Shown: positions 1 through 9,000 of the stretch, one piece after another | How the letters are laid out: every line of letters starts with the position of its first letter | Numbering within the stretch: position 1 is the first letter of the stretch | Virus record (IMG/VR): IMGVR_UViG_3300037493_006139 | Location: 1 to 39,380 of that record | Direction: 5' to 3' (one strand) | From: a virus | Length of the DNA stretch: 39,380 nucleotides | Made by a program: the position numbers and the translations under genes | Notes under the pieces: generated by a model | Database searches by the model: none | Told to the model about the DNA's origin: nothing | The model's input: only the letters and a program-made list of their open reading frames with translations

Positions 1-288
1 CTCGAGCTGGAGAACAGCAAGCTGGCGCAGCTGGCCGAGAGCCCGAAGGAGGAGCCGATGTTCAAGGGCGCCCGCGGCCTCCCGTGCCCCGAGCGCTTCC
101 GTGGGACGAAGACGTACGTGCTGAAGGCGGACCACTACCGCCAGGGCCAGTACCTCTCGGCTGGTGAGCGCATCACCGTCACCGACGAGGCCCCCTCGCG
201 CACCTGGGAGCTCGTCACCAAGTCGACCCCAGCACCCGTCGAAGTCGTCGAGGCTCCTTCGAGCCGTGACGCCGACACCGCCATCTGA
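1..288 (+). CDS. C-terminal part of an unidentified phage protein (5' end outside window)
   Basis: The reading frame is open from the first base and ends with TGA at 286-288, so this is the last 95 codons of a longer gene; an internal ATG at 58 is in frame but the text before it also reads as protein. The visible part is hydrophilic, with a central stretch rich in Tyr, Arg and Lys and a Pro/Val/Ala-rich acidic tail. I recognise no domain. It lies 8 bp before the tail tubular A gene. In T7-like genomes the major capsid gene precedes that gene, so this is probably a small head or head-completion protein. That placement is inference from gene order. Confidence 0.6.
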   Translation, partial: LELENSKLAQLAESPKEEPMFKGARGLPCPERFRGTKTYVLKADHYRQGQYLSAGERITVTDEAPSRTWELVTKSTPAPVEVVEAPSSRDADTAI

Positions 289-296
289 GGTGAGCC

Positions 297-905
297 ATGG
301 CGACCGCCACGACCGAGGCCCAAGTCGCCAACCTCGCGCTCGCGGCGGTTGGCCAGCGTCAGTACCTGGACAGGCTCGACGAGGACTCGGCTGAGGCTGA
401 GGCCTGCAACCGGCTCTTCGGGGCCGTCCGCAACGAGCTGCTGGCCAAGTGGCCCTGGCGCTTCGCCCAGAAGCGCGCGGTGCTGGCCCTCACCGCCGAA
501 GTGCGCTCCGGCTGGGGCTACTGCTACGCGGCCCCGGCCGACATGCTGGTGGCCCGGCGCATCTGGGACGGACTCCGGGAGCCCGGCGCTGGCGAGAGGG
601 CGCCCTTCAGCAAGGAGTTGAACGACGACTCCACCGGGCACCTCATCTGTACCGACATGACCGACGCCGAGCTGCTCTACACGGTGGAGCTGAAGACGGT
701 GGCGCTGTGGCCCCCGGGCTTCGTGGTGGCGGTGGCGGCGCAGCTGGCCGTGTACCTCGCCGGGGCCCTCGCCGCGAAGCCGCAGCTCCTCCCGATGCTG
801 CAGCAGCAGGCGCGCATCGCCCTCCAGAATGCCGCCGCGGTCGACGCCAACGAGGCCGAGGTGGACCGCGAGGCCGACTCCGAAATCATTCGCGAAAGGG
901 GCTGA
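297..905 (+). CDS. Tail tubular protein A (head-tail adaptor, T7 gp11-like)
   Basis: 202 residues, close to the usual size of T7-type tail tubular protein A. The N-terminus (residues 1-60) has the family pattern: helical AxxxNLALxxVG, an acidic stretch, then CNRLFxxxRxELLAKWPWRFA, where the WPW(R)FA segment is characteristic. This ring protein sits below the portal and joins head to tail. The start ATG has a GAGGTGA ribosome site just upstream. It is followed after 3 bp by the tail tubular B gene, the normal order in podoviruses. Residues 85-202 are less distinctive. Family assignment is confident; the exact subfamily is not known. Confidence 0.85.
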   Translation: MATATTEAQVANLALAAVGQRQYLDRLDEDSAEAEACNRLFGAVRNELLAKWPWRFAQKRAVLALTAEVRSGWGYCYAAPADMLVARRIWDGLREPGAGERAPFSKELNDDSTGHLICTDMTDAELLYTVELKTVALWPPGFVVAVAAQLAVYLAGALAAKPQLLPMLQQQARIALQNAAAVDANEAEVDREADSEIIRERG

Positions 906-908
906 GCC

Positions 909-3167
909 ATGGCTCTCCTGCGTCAGACGAGCTTCGCCGCGGGCGAGCTTTCCCCGTACCTCCACGGCCGCACTGACCTCGAGCTCTTCGGGCATGGGGC
1001 GCGGAAGCTGTTCAACTTCTTCGTGTCGGCCCAGGGCTCCGCCGTCTCCCGCCCGGGCACCGAGCTGGTGTCCACCGCGAAGACGCCCAACGTGGTGCTG
1101 GCCCCCTTCGTCATCCCCAACGTCTTCATCCCCGGCGAGATGTCCTCGTACGTGCTGGAGTTCGGGGCGCTGTACGTGCGCGTCCACAGCGCTGACACCG
1201 GCTACCTCGGCATCGAGCTGGTGACGCCCTACCGAGAGGAGGATCTCCCCGGGCTCCAGTGGGCCCAGGCTGGCTACCTCCTCACCATCACCCACGCGGC
1301 CCACCGCCCGCGAGAGATTGCGGCGCCGCTCGCTGGCATCCGCACCGACTGGCTCATCCGCTTCGTGTCCTTCGCCCCGCCGTGCGACAGCGAGACGAGC
1401 ATCCTGCGCACGCCTGTGGCCCCGTGGTGGAAGACGTCTGCAGGGGCGCTGGTGACGCTGCCCTACGCAGTCTCCAACCCGGTGAGCTCCCTCTTCGTGC
1501 TGGACGCGACGCACCCGCCCATGGAGTGGCGGTGGATGGTGTCCGCCTCCATCAGACACCGCGTCACCGGGGAAGTCGCGGAGACGTACGCGGTGGCCAT
1601 CGGGCGCGTCTACAACGGCTCCGATGCGGCAACGGTGGTGGAGATGCCTGGGGACGGCTTCGTGGTGCTGTACGACTCCGCGCCCGTGCTGTTCCGGCAT
1701 CCGTCCTTCGGGGCGCCGAGCCCGGCCGCCGCAAATTGGGACTTCGTCGGCGTCAACTACTACCGCGGGCGCGGCGGCGTGTACGGATGGGTCGGCTCCA
1801 CGGAGTGGGCGCAGGACTTCCTCGACACCGGGGCCGCTCCCAACTTCGCGCTCCCTCCTCTCAGGTCCTCGAGCGACCCCTTCATCTCGGGGAACCCGGC
1901 CGCGTGTGCCTACTTCCAGGGCCGCAGGATGCTGGCCTCTACGGAGCGGCGCGCCTCCACCGTCTGGGGCTCTGGCGTCGACGACTGGCAGAGCTACGAC
2001 TTGCCGAATGCGCTCGGTGTCGTACCAGACGCGCCAGTGGAGATGACGCTCTCGAGCCGGAAGTGGGAGTCCATCCGCTCGATGGTGGCGCACCGCCGCC
2101 TGGTGGTGACGACCGACGCTTCCATCTGGAGTGTCGGCGGCTCGGATGGTCCGCTCACGCCGACGTCGATGGAGTTCCGCCTCGAGGATGAGGTTGGGGC
2201 CTCGCAGATCCAGCCGCTCGTGGTTGACGGGGCGGTCCTCTACGTCCGCTCCAAGGGCCGCGGGGTGCGCGCGCTGTCCCTCACGGATGGCAACAACTAC
2301 TCGGCGCAGGACATCACCTGGCACGCGGAGCACCTCTTCCGCGCCTACGGCTCGGAGATTGTGAGCTGGTGCTTCCAGCGCGACCCGTGGGCCGTCATCT
2401 GGGCCGTGCAGGCCGATGGCTCCCTGCTGTCCTGCACGCGCACCGGGGCCACCACCTGGGCCTGGGCGCGGCAGGAGACGGGGAGCGCCGACGCAGTAAA
2501 GAGCGTGGCGTGCGTCCCCGGGACTCGGTCCGATGCCGTGGTGCTGGCCGTGACTCGAGGTGGCGTGACGTACCTCGAGCGGATGACGACGCGAGATCGC
2601 GAGTCGGAGATGCCGCTCGACTTCAGCTCTGGGGATGCCGCATTCGCCCTCGACTGCACCGACGCCCACAGCATCCTCCCCGGCGTCTCAACCGTCATCG
2701 GTGGCCTCTCCCGCTTCGAGGGTCGCGACGTCTGGGCCGTGGCGCCTGGCAACCCACCCCAAGGCCCCCTGCGCGTCGTCGGCGGCGAGGTGACGCTCGC
2801 CCCGAGTGAGGTCATCAACGACGGTGACGCCGGGGTGCTGGTGCGCGTTGGCCTCCCCTTCGTGGCAGACCTCGAACTCCTCGACGCGGCCCCCTCGAAG
2901 ACGGCCCAGAAGACCGTGGTGAAGGTGGGCTTCGAGGTCGACTCCGCCCAGGGCCTCGAGGTGGGCGAGGACTTCGGGCACCTGGTGCCGTGGCGCCAGC
3001 GCTCCGCCGGCGACTCCTACGAGTACCCGTCGGCGGCCAGCGCCCTGGTGGTGGTGGCGGTGAAGGGCTCGTGGCGGAAGACGGGGCGCGCCGTGCTGCG
3101 CCAGTCGAAGCCGCTCCCCGTCATCATCCTCGGGGTGACGCGCGAGCTCGACGTGGGCGGCACCTGA
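909..3167 (+). CDS. Tail tubular protein B (tail nozzle, T7 gp12 / P22 gp10-like)
   Basis: 752 residues, the usual length for the podovirus nozzle protein that forms the distal tail tube. The N-terminus carries the typical signature: a short FAAGELSPYLHGRTDLE segment at residues 9-25, then a Gly/Arg/Leu-Phe segment and SAVSRPGTELV near residues 42-52. The rest is beta-rich with many Trp and Tyr residues, as expected for the nozzle propeller. The gene starts at an ATG preceded by AAAGGGG and ends in an ATGA overlap with the next gene, so the two are translationally coupled. Its place after the adaptor gene and before the internal core genes matches T7-like tail modules. Confidence 0.88.
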   Translation: MALLRQTSFAAGELSPYLHGRTDLELFGHGARKLFNFFVSAQGSAVSRPGTELVSTAKTPNVVLAPFVIPNVFIPGEMSSYVLEFGALYVRVHSADTGYLGIELVTPYREEDLPGLQWAQAGYLLTITHAAHRPREIAAPLAGIRTDWLIRFVSFAPPCDSETSILRTPVAPWWKTSAGALVTLPYAVSNPVSSLFVLDATHPPMEWRWMVSASIRHRVTGEVAETYAVAIGRVYNGSDAATVVEMPGDGFVVLYDSAPVLFRHPSFGAPSPAAANWDFVGVNYYRGRGGVYGWVGSTEWAQDFLDTGAAPNFALPPLRSSSDPFISGNPAACAYFQGRRMLASTERRASTVWGSGVDDWQSYDLPNALGVVPDAPVEMTLSSRKWESIRSMVAHRRLVVTTDASIWSVGGSDGPLTPTSMEFRLEDEVGASQIQPLVVDGAVLYVRSKGRGVRALSLTDGNNYSAQDITWHAEHLFRAYGSEIVSWCFQRDPWAVIWAVQADGSLLSCTRTGATTWAWARQETGSADAVKSVACVPGTRSDAVVLAVTRGGVTYLERMTTRDRESEMPLDFSSGDAAFALDCTDAHSILPGVSTVIGGLSRFEGRDVWAVAPGNPPQGPLRVVGGEVTLAPSEVINDGDAGVLVRVGLPFVADLELLDAAPSKTAQKTVVKVGFEVDSAQGLEVGEDFGHLVPWRQRSAGDSYEYPSAASALVVVAVKGSWRKTGRAVLRQSKPLPVIILGVTRELDVGGT

Positions 3168-3634
3168 TGCGCCTCGAACTGGTGCCCACCAAGAAGCTCC
3201 ACACGGTGCAGCTCGGGTGCCTCATGCGCCCGGCTGACGTCGAGGAGTGCCGTGCGCTGGGCCGCAGTTCCATCGAGGCAACCTTCAACTCGTGGAAGGC
3301 CTCCACCTTCTGCTCGACTCTCCTCTTCGACGGCAAGCTGGCCGGCATCGGTGGCGTCGTCGTCGGGAAGAAGGGCTCCACACTAGGGCCGCGCCGAGGC
3401 CAGGCGTGGATGCTGACGACGGCTCTGGTGGAGCAGCACCCGATGGCGCTCTTTCGGACGGTGCGCCAGTGGCTCGACGGGGCGGGCGAGCACGTCGACA
3501 TCCTCTGGAACTACGTGGACGCGCGCAACGCCATGAGCCTCGCGTGGGTGCGTGGGCTCGGCTTCCGGGTCTCGGCCGCCGCGCCGCGCGGCCCCCAGGG
3601 CATTCCGTTTCACCTCATCACGCGGGGGCCCTGA
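3167..3634 (+). CDS. GNAT-fold virion-associated protein (T7 gp13 / DUF2833-like)
   Basis: 155 residues. The ATG at 3167 overlaps the stop of the nozzle gene (ATGA). The sequence looks like a GNAT acetyltransferase fold: beta-strand segment GKLAGIGGVVVGKK (near residues 56-69), helix with WMLTTALVEQHP, and a late segment NAMSLAWVRGLGFRV (near 119-133), which matches the helix-turn-strand that closes GNAT domains. T7 gp13 and DUF2833 proteins occupy the same position, between the nozzle and the internal core proteins. In T7 gp13 is needed for efficient core assembly; enzymatic activity is not established for this group. Assignment rests on motif shape plus gene order. Confidence 0.7.
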   Translation: MRLELVPTKKLHTVQLGCLMRPADVEECRALGRSSIEATFNSWKASTFCSTLLFDGKLAGIGGVVVGKKGSTLGPRRGQAWMLTTALVEQHPMALFRTVRQWLDGAGEHVDILWNYVDARNAMSLAWVRGLGFRVSAAAPRGPQGIPFHLITRGP

Positions 3635-3636
3635 GC

Positions 3637-4167
3637 ATGGACATCGGGAAGGTCGTCAAGTCGTACATCGGCATGTTCACGACGCTCGCGCAGACGCGAG
3701 AGGAGGCAGAGCGAGACCGCGAGGCCTTCGCCATCAACAAGGCTCGCCTCCTGCGCTCCGTCCGCCAGCAGGAGAGCGCGGCCGTTGGCGCTGGGGTGGA
3801 GGGCGGCCGTCAGTCCGGCCTCCTGCGCTCGCGTGGCGCGCAGGTGCTTGGCGAGCAGCGGATGGCCTACGCAATGGGAAACGTGGACGCGACGAGCGGC
3901 ACGGCTGCCCTGGTGCAGGACACCACGTCCCTCTTCACGGAGCTCGACGTCAGCAACACCCAGAACAACGCCCGCGCCCAGGCTCTCGGCCACCGGATGA
4001 CGGCGCAGTCCTACCGCGACGAGATGGCCCAGCAGGAGATTGAGCTCCGTGGGCGCGATGCCGAGCGAGGGGCGCGCCTTGCGTCCAGCTTCATCGACAC
4101 GGCCGGGTCTGTCGCGAGCATGGGAATGGGCTTCGGGAAGAAGCCCAACAAGGGAGATGACCAGTGA
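3637..4167 (+). CDS. Internal virion core protein, gp14-like by position
   Basis: 176 residues starting 2 bp after the previous stop. The protein is largely helical, with charged segments (EEAERDREAFAINKARLLRSVRQQ, read in pieces near residues 18-41) and Gln/Ala-rich segments, then a more hydrophobic Gly/Met segment near the C-terminus (SVASMGMGFGKK). T7 gp14 is 196 residues and forms part of the internal core that is ejected into the cell envelope; this gene has the matching size and lies between the gp13-like and gp15-like genes. I cannot show direct sequence similarity, so the name is by synteny. Its stop overlaps the GTG start of the next gene by 4 bp. Confidence 0.65.
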   Translation: MDIGKVVKSYIGMFTTLAQTREEAERDREAFAINKARLLRSVRQQESAAVGAGVEGGRQSGLLRSRGAQVLGEQRMAYAMGNVDATSGTAALVQDTTSLFTELDVSNTQNNARAQALGHRMTAQSYRDEMAQQEIELRGRDAERGARLASSFIDTAGSVASMGMGFGKKPNKGDDQ

Positions 4168-6011
4168 AGATCCCCATGTTGTCGGGCCCCTCCGTTGGCG
4201 TGGCGCAGCAGCCGACGCAGGCGCCGAAGCTCATCACCCCCAACTTCTCGGGCTCGAAGGCCATCGGGATGATCGGCAGCGCGCTGGCGGAGAGCGCCGG
4301 GGATGTCGTCGACGCCGGGGTCAAGCGCATCGAGGCCGAAAATGACGCGCTGCTGAAGGAGACCCAGAAGGAGGCGGCGCAGGCTCGGAAAGAGGCGGAA
4401 GCCATCGCCGAGGCCGACTCGCTGCTCGACCTCGACTCGCGCATGCAGTCCGCGTCGGGCGAGTTCTTCAAGACGAAGGGCCTCAGCGCCAGCTCGGGAC
4501 GCGCTGCCATCCTCGAGCAGTTCCGCAAGGACCGCGACGAGATTTCCAAACGGCTCCCGTCCTCGAAGGCGGAGGCCGCCTTCCGGGTCCGCTCCGCCGA
4601 GTTGGTGATGGCCGCCAGCCGGCAGGTGGAGCACCACGTTGGCCGCGAGTACGAGTCGGCGCGCGAGGGCACGATGAAGGCCCTCACCGACGGAGCCATC
4701 GCGAAGGCTGAGGCCGGGGCTCTCGATCCGCTCGACTTCCCCATCGCCCAGGAAGCCGCGGTGCGCACCATCCGCGACACCCAGCGCAGCGAGGAGGAGG
4801 GCGCCCAGCGCATCGCCGACTTCAAGTCGCGCATGTCGGGCGCCTTCGCGCAGGGACTGGTGGCCCAGGGCCGCACCGCCGAGGCGGCGAAGTACGTCGA
4901 GGCCTCGCGCGCCACGCTGGGGAGCCGCTACGTCGAGGCGAAGACCCTCGTCGACCGTGCCAACACCGGGGCGGAGGAGGACCGCCTCACCGGCGAGGCC
5001 GCGAAGCTGGTCGACAGTTCGGCTGACGCCGTGCGCAACGCTGACGGCTACGTCACCGAGGACGAGCTGCTCAAGGCCGTGCCCGTCGAGGGCTACGACG
5101 CCGACACGAGGAAGCGCGTCGAGGTGCAGCTCCGCCAGCGCATGCAGGCCGAGCACTCCAAGTTCAAGGCGGACAACCAGACGCACCGGGACAACGTCAA
5201 CCGCTCGGACCTCCCAGGGCAGAAGGCGGACGCGCAGGTGGGCAAGTCCGTCCTCTGGCTGGAGCAGTACGACCCCGACTTCCTGCTGGCCCGGGACGCC
5301 CGGAAGCGCGCCGAGTTCCGCAGTTGGAAGGCCTCGAAGAGCGGCGACGCCCGGGAGCGCGCAGCCGAGGCCAAGGCGCAGCGCGAGGTGGACCTCCAGT
5401 TCCGGTACCGCCTCGAGCACCGCCTTGTCGACGACCCCAACGCGAAGCCCGACGAGGTGCTGCAGGAGTTCATCGCCGAGCGCGCGAAGGGGGGCGATGA
5501 CGTCACCGTTACCGCCATGGAGCGCGAGCGCAGCGGCGCCACCGCGGCGAAGGCCTCGAAGCAGGCCACGACGAAGGAGGGCGCCCAGGCCAAGGCCGAC
5601 GCCGCTCGCATCGAGAAGGCCGTCACCGAGGCCGCCAAGCGGGGGCTCAAGAAGGGCGAGAAGGTAGACCCCTCGAAGCTCAACGACGAGGTGGGGCGAA
5701 ACCTCGTGATGTACCAGGCGAAGGTGGAGGCCAACGGCGGCAGGCCCCTCGACGAGACGCAATGGAGCGCCTTCGAGGCCTCCATCACCCACGAGCTGAC
5801 GGTGGAGCGCCCGGGCCGCATCTACGGCACCAACACCGTCAACGTGGGGCGTCCCGGCCAGCAGCCCGTGGAAGGCCCGGCCGCGCCTCCCAAGCCCCAG
5901 AAGGCGCCGACCATCACCGTGCGCAGGAAGGCCGACGGGAAGCTCCGCACCCTCCCGGCCGACGCCGCTCAGCAGTTCCTCGCAGACCCCGCATTTGAAG
6001 AGGTGAAGTGA
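4164..6011 (+). CDS. Internal virion core protein, gp15-like by position
   Basis: 615 residues. The GTG start at 4164 overlaps the upstream stop (GTGA) and is preceded by AGGGAGA at a good spacing; a later in-frame ATG (residue 5) is less well placed. The protein is almost entirely helical and rich in Ala, Lys, Glu and Arg, with a long coiled-coil-like region at about residues 35-100 and another near 430-510. No enzyme motif is visible. T7 gp15 (747 residues) is an internal core protein that forms part of the ejection tunnel; this protein has the equivalent size, composition and gene position. Function is therefore inferred from synteny. It ends in a TGATG overlap with the giant gene. Confidence 0.65.
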   Translation: MKIPMLSGPSVGVAQQPTQAPKLITPNFSGSKAIGMIGSALAESAGDVVDAGVKRIEAENDALLKETQKEAAQARKEAEAIAEADSLLDLDSRMQSASGEFFKTKGLSASSGRAAILEQFRKDRDEISKRLPSSKAEAAFRVRSAELVMAASRQVEHHVGREYESAREGTMKALTDGAIAKAEAGALDPLDFPIAQEAAVRTIRDTQRSEEEGAQRIADFKSRMSGAFAQGLVAQGRTAEAAKYVEASRATLGSRYVEAKTLVDRANTGAEEDRLTGEAAKLVDSSADAVRNADGYVTEDELLKAVPVEGYDADTRKRVEVQLRQRMQAEHSKFKADNQTHRDNVNRSDLPGQKADAQVGKSVLWLEQYDPDFLLARDARKRAEFRSWKASKSGDARERAAEAKAQREVDLQFRYRLEHRLVDDPNAKPDEVLQEFIAERAKGGDDVTVTAMERERSGATAAKASKQATTKEGAQAKADAARIEKAVTEAAKRGLKKGEKVDPSKLNDEVGRNLVMYQAKVEANGGRPLDETQWSAFEASITHELTVERPGRIYGTNTVNVGRPGQQPVEGPAAPPKPQKAPTITVRRKADGKLRTLPADAAQQFLADPAFEEVK

Positions 6012-9000
6012 TGGCCAGTGAACTGGACGACGCCTTCGACGCACTGCCGGAGGCGCCAGTCGCTGCGCCCACCACCTCCCTTGATGCCCAGTTCGACGCG
6101 CTGCCCGAGACGCCGGCGGAGCCCGAGCTGGCCGCCGCGCCCGTCTCCGCCTTCAAGGCGAAGGTGGGGCTGAGCGACCCATGGGAAGGGAGCGTGCGGA
6201 AGTACGCGCAGATCCGCGCAGAGCAGGAGGACAGCGTCCGCAAGGGCTTCAAGGCCGCCTCGGAGCCCGGCCTCGCCCCCGACGTGGCCGACGCCCGGGT
6301 GGCCAGCTACTTCAACATCCCCCTCGAGACGGTGAAGGCGAACCGGCCCGCGTGGCTCGACACCTTCGCGAAGGCCTCGGGCGACCCGGCCAAGTGGATT
6401 GCCGAGAACCCCCTCTCCGCCGAGCTGGTGCTGGAACACCCCGAGCGCGCGGACCAGGTGGTGAGCGACAAGGAGTTGAACGGCGCCATGAAGGCCGTCA
6501 ACGCGGCCCTCGACTGGACCACCGACCTCTGGGACTCCGCACTCAAGGCGGAAGCCGAGATGCCCTGGGGCGGCGCCGCGAAGGCCGTGCGCGACACCGC
6601 GGGTCGGGCCCTCGCCGTGGCCAACGGCCTCGTCATCGGCGCCGACAAGGCCCAGGCGGAGGTCGACGCCCTCACCCAGCCACGCACCCCGGAGCAGCAG
6701 CAGGCCACCATCGAGGCCCGGGCCCAGCGCGACGCGCCCCGGCAGGTGACGGAGGTCGACAACGCCGAGGCCTTCGCCATGCGCCAGCGGAATGACCCGC
6801 TGGAGATCATCGGGCAGCGCGCGAAGGAGAACCGGGCGCAGCTCGAGCTCGGCCGCCTGTGGGGCAACCGCCTCTTCGCCAAGCGCGGGGGCGCCGACAC
6901 CACCGTCCTCGACGCGCAGATCGCCGACGCGGAGGAGCGGGCGAAGGGCCTCAAGCTGGACGAGACGGGCTGGACGCAGGGCCTCGCCGAGGCATGGGGC
7001 ACGGCCCAGAGCACCATCGACGTGCTCGGCACCGCCATTGAAGGCATGGGCGAGGGCGCCCTCGTCGGCGGCACCATCGCGGCCGTCCCCGCGGCCTTCG
7101 CCACGAAGAGCCCGGCCGCCACCGCGAAGGCCTTCGGTGCGGGCGCGTCCATGGGCGCTCGCGTGGGCGGCACCGTGCGCGCGGCGGAGGGCTCCTTCCG
7201 GCTCGAGCTGGGCGACTCGTACAAGTCCCTGCTCCAGGCGAAGACGGACAGCGGCCATCCCCTCACGGAGAACGAGGCCGCCGGTGGCGCCCTCATCGCT
7301 GCGTCCCTGAAGACGGGCGTCGAGCTGGCGGAGTTGAGCCTCATCATCAAGGCCGTCGGTCCCGCCGGCGCCTTCTTCGAGAAGGGCGGCATCAACGCGG
7401 TGAAGCAGGCGCTGGCCACCAACCCGGGCTTCCGCGCGCTGGCGGTGAAGGCCGCGAAGGCGTGGATCGGCGAGGGCATCGAGGAGCCCGTGCAGGGCGC
7501 CATCGACGACGCCGTGAGCTACCTCGACCGCTCGAAGGCGGACGGCTTCACCTGGCAGAAGGGCCCCGTTGTCGACACGGAGGGCCGGAAGCAGGACCTG
7601 GTGATGGGCCTGATGGGCGGATCCATCTTCGGCGTTGGCGGCCTCGTCACCTCGACGACGACGCACGCCGTCTTCAGGGCGAAGAATGAGCGGGCGGCCA
7701 CGCTGGCCCCGGCGCTTGCGGCGCTGGCGGAGAACCCCGCGGCGCAGGAGATGGCGCCCCAGATGGCGGCCCTCATCACCGCGAAGACGGCGGAGCAGGG
7801 CGACGAGGTGACGCACCAGTACGTCGACGCCTCGGCCTTCAGGACCTTCTTCCAGACGAAGGAGGAAGCGGACGCGAAGATCACCGAGCTGATGGGTGAG
7901 AACGGCCCCCGGGCGCTCGCTGGCGCGGAGTTCACCGGCGGGAAGCTGCAGGTGCCGCTTGCCGACTACCTCGGCAAGTGGGGCAAGGACGGCCTCGCCG
8001 TGAAGCTGGCCGAGCACACCGCGAGCCGGAGCGACCGCTCCACCCCGGCCGAGCTCAAGGTGCAGCAGGCGGAGGACGAGGCCTTCGCCAAGAGCATCGC
8101 CGACGAGAACCGGCCGGAAGGGGTGAGCCCCACCCTCGACCGCTTCGACGCCCTCGAGCAGCAGCTGGTCGACTCGGGCCGCTCCACCGCAGAGGCGGCG
8201 AAGGCTTCCATGGTGCCGCTCCGCCAGGCCTTCACCACGCTGGCGAAGCGCTTCGGGCAGAAGGCGGAGGACCTCTTCCACAACGTGCGCCTCAGCGTGG
8301 ACGACGGCACGAAGCCCCTCCTGTTGGAGGCCCGGCAGGCGCACGCCTCGCACCGCCTCTCCGCCGAGCTGGCCGACGGGCTCGACGTGACGACGGCCGC
8401 AGAGCGGCTCTTCGTCGACGACCACGTCACCGGGCTCTACACCTACCCGGCCTTCGAGCTGATGCAGTCCGAGAAGCCCGCGCCCTCCGTCGCCACCCTC
8501 ACGCTGACGGACATCAAGCCCGTCAACGACTCGGTGCTGGGCGGCCACGACACGGCCAACGCCCTGCTGGCCCACGTAGCCGCGGCCGTCGCTGCCGTCG
8601 ACCCCGAGGCCGCACGCAAGGGGACCAACTTCGTCTTCCGCGGTGGCGAGGCGGAGCTGCAGCGCGCCCTCGAAGGCGTGCGCTCGATGCTCCCCGAGGG
8701 CATGGCAGCCGAGGGGGCAGTGGGTGCGGACGTCGGCACGGCCATGACTACGATGGACACCCTCGTCAACGGCAAGCGGGCCGACGGGGCGCTTGCGCTC
8801 CTCTCGCCCGAGCTGCTGTCCCGGGCGGCCCAGGGGCTCGAGGGGCTCTCAAAGGAGGAAGCCGCGGCCTTCACCGACGCGGGGCTCATCGACGACAATG
8901 GGAAGGTGCAGCCCACCGCGGCGGACCGCGTGGCAGGCGAGCAGCTCACCCGCGAGGGCGAGACGGACGCGCAGCGCACCGCCCGGGCTGACACGTTCCT

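Noticed and set aside
135-2669. Very long open frame (844 codons) on the minus strand opposite the tail genes
   Set aside because: High GC content removes stops from shadow frames. The translation is Arg/His/Gly-rich and domain-free, while the plus strand has clear tail proteins. The same holds for the other long minus-strand frames under 4011-14300.
6008-6010. GTG at 6008 as start of the giant gene
   Set aside because: It is directly followed by ATG 6011, which gives the usual TGATG overlap; either is possible but ATG is more likely.
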